From Akkermansiaceae bacterium (GTDB taxonomy: Bacteria; Verrucomicrobiota; Verrucomicrobiia; Verrucomicrobiales; Akkermansiaceae), in the NCBI GenBank assembly GCA_014379305.1, contig JACMMB010000352.1:1-23037 (forward strand): a stretch of DNA of 23,037 nt, read 5' to 3'. Below the pieces are notes generated by a model. That model was not told the origin of the DNA and did no database searches. It worked only from the letters and a program-made list of their open reading frames with translations. Both the position numbers and the translations under genes were made by a program. How positions within the stretch are numbered: the first letter of the stretch is position 1; each line of letters starts with the position of its first letter. Of this stretch, positions 22,905 through 23,037 are shown in pieces.

Positions 22905-23037
22905 TGAACCCAACCTAAACCACACAAAATGAAAGCCAAACGTAGAAGACACGAACCCGAATTCAAAGCCCGCGTGGCGCTTGAAGCGCTCAAGGGCATC
23001 CAGACCATCCAGCAAATCGCCAAGGAGTTCGACATCC
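22905..23037 (+). mobile_element. Left end of an IS3-family insertion sequence (continues past window)
   Basis: A transposase orfA starts at 22929. The preceding TGAACCCAACC at 22905 resembles the TGAACC start of IS3-family terminal repeats, so the boundary is placed there. The right end lies outside, so target-site duplication cannot be checked. Confidence 0.65.
22929..23037 (+). CDS. IS3-family transposase OrfA, N-terminal part
   Basis: Thirty-six codons are present before the window ends: MKAKRRRHEPEFKARVALEA, then LKGIQTIQQIAKEFDI. This is the start of the HTH_Tnp_1 (IS3 OrfA) DNA-binding domain: basic start, F-K-x-x-V-A-L-E-A helix, then the TIQQIAKEF helix. In IS3 elements OrfA is followed by OrfB with the DDE catalytic domain, joined by programmed frameshifting; that part is outside. 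There is no sign of decay in the visible part. Confidence 0.9.
   Translation, partial: MKAKRRRHEPEFKARVALEALKGIQTIQQIAKEFDI

Larger units (their letters stand above)
22255..22928. other. Gap of 674 bases: hairpins and a broken small reading frame
   Basis: No intact gene is supported. The region holds the two hairpins at 22281-22342 and a frameshifted small frame at 22460-22617. A 45-codon plus-strand frame starting at 22738 (MVPTALALLIGFVEAKR) has no recognisable domain. The mixture of scraps next to an IS element fits a decaying region. Confidence 0.4.

Overview
The window reads as one stretch of a bacterial chromosome, most likely from Verrucomicrobiota (inference). The clues are decayed polysaccharide-utilisation genes, an SGNH hydrolase of a type common in that phylum, a basic HU-family protein, and a small AP2-like protein. 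I see no rRNA, tRNA, CRISPR array, cas gene, integrase or phage structural gene. The left flank and the DUF2779/peptidase block look GC-rich. The block from about 6.1 to 10.2 kb is visibly AT-richer, which suggests transfer.

Layout. (1) 1-4643: the 3' end of an SGNH hydrolase, then a decayed glycan locus on the minus strand: a TonB-dependent receptor front end joined to the back end of a GH92 mannosidase, followed by a broken GH2 gene. (2) 4970-6061: a YifB/ComM AAA ATPase cut off just after its NPCPCG motif. This marks the left edge of an accessory region. (3) 6141-10193: a divergent XRE-type regulator and a tight five-gene plus-strand operon. Its products are an OGG-type DNA glycosylase, a small protein with a Gly/Ser-rich N-terminal tail, a PfkB kinase-nucleoside deoxyribosyltransferase fusion, a QueC-like PP-loop enzyme and a SagB-type FMN dehydrogenase. 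(4) 10496-12631: a dGTPase-like HD phosphohydrolase, a Panacea-domain protein and a small helical protein. (5) 12662-19218, minus strand: a DUF2779 nuclease, plus a four-gene operon of MBL hydrolase, 68-residue protein, HETTH metallopeptidase and second MBL hydrolase. (6) 19756-22254: a voltage-gated-type K+ channel, HU, an AP2-like protein and a hypothetical protein. (7) 22255-23037: two adjacent perfect hairpins, a broken small reading frame and the start of an IS3-family element.

My reading is that 6.1-19.2 kb is a defence or accessory island carrying at least three separate modules. The most interesting is the OGG/QueC-like/deoxyribosyltransferase/SagB operon. It uses enzyme families known from type IV CBASS (QueC- and OGG-like) but has no cyclic-nucleotide synthase, TGT homologue or Qat ATPase. 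It could be an undescribed nucleobase-handling or nucleobase-protein conjugation system, with the small Gly/Ser-tailed protein as a possible substrate. The second candidate is the MBL/small protein/metallopeptidase/MBL operon. Neither function is shown by the sequence; both rest on domain recognition and gene order.
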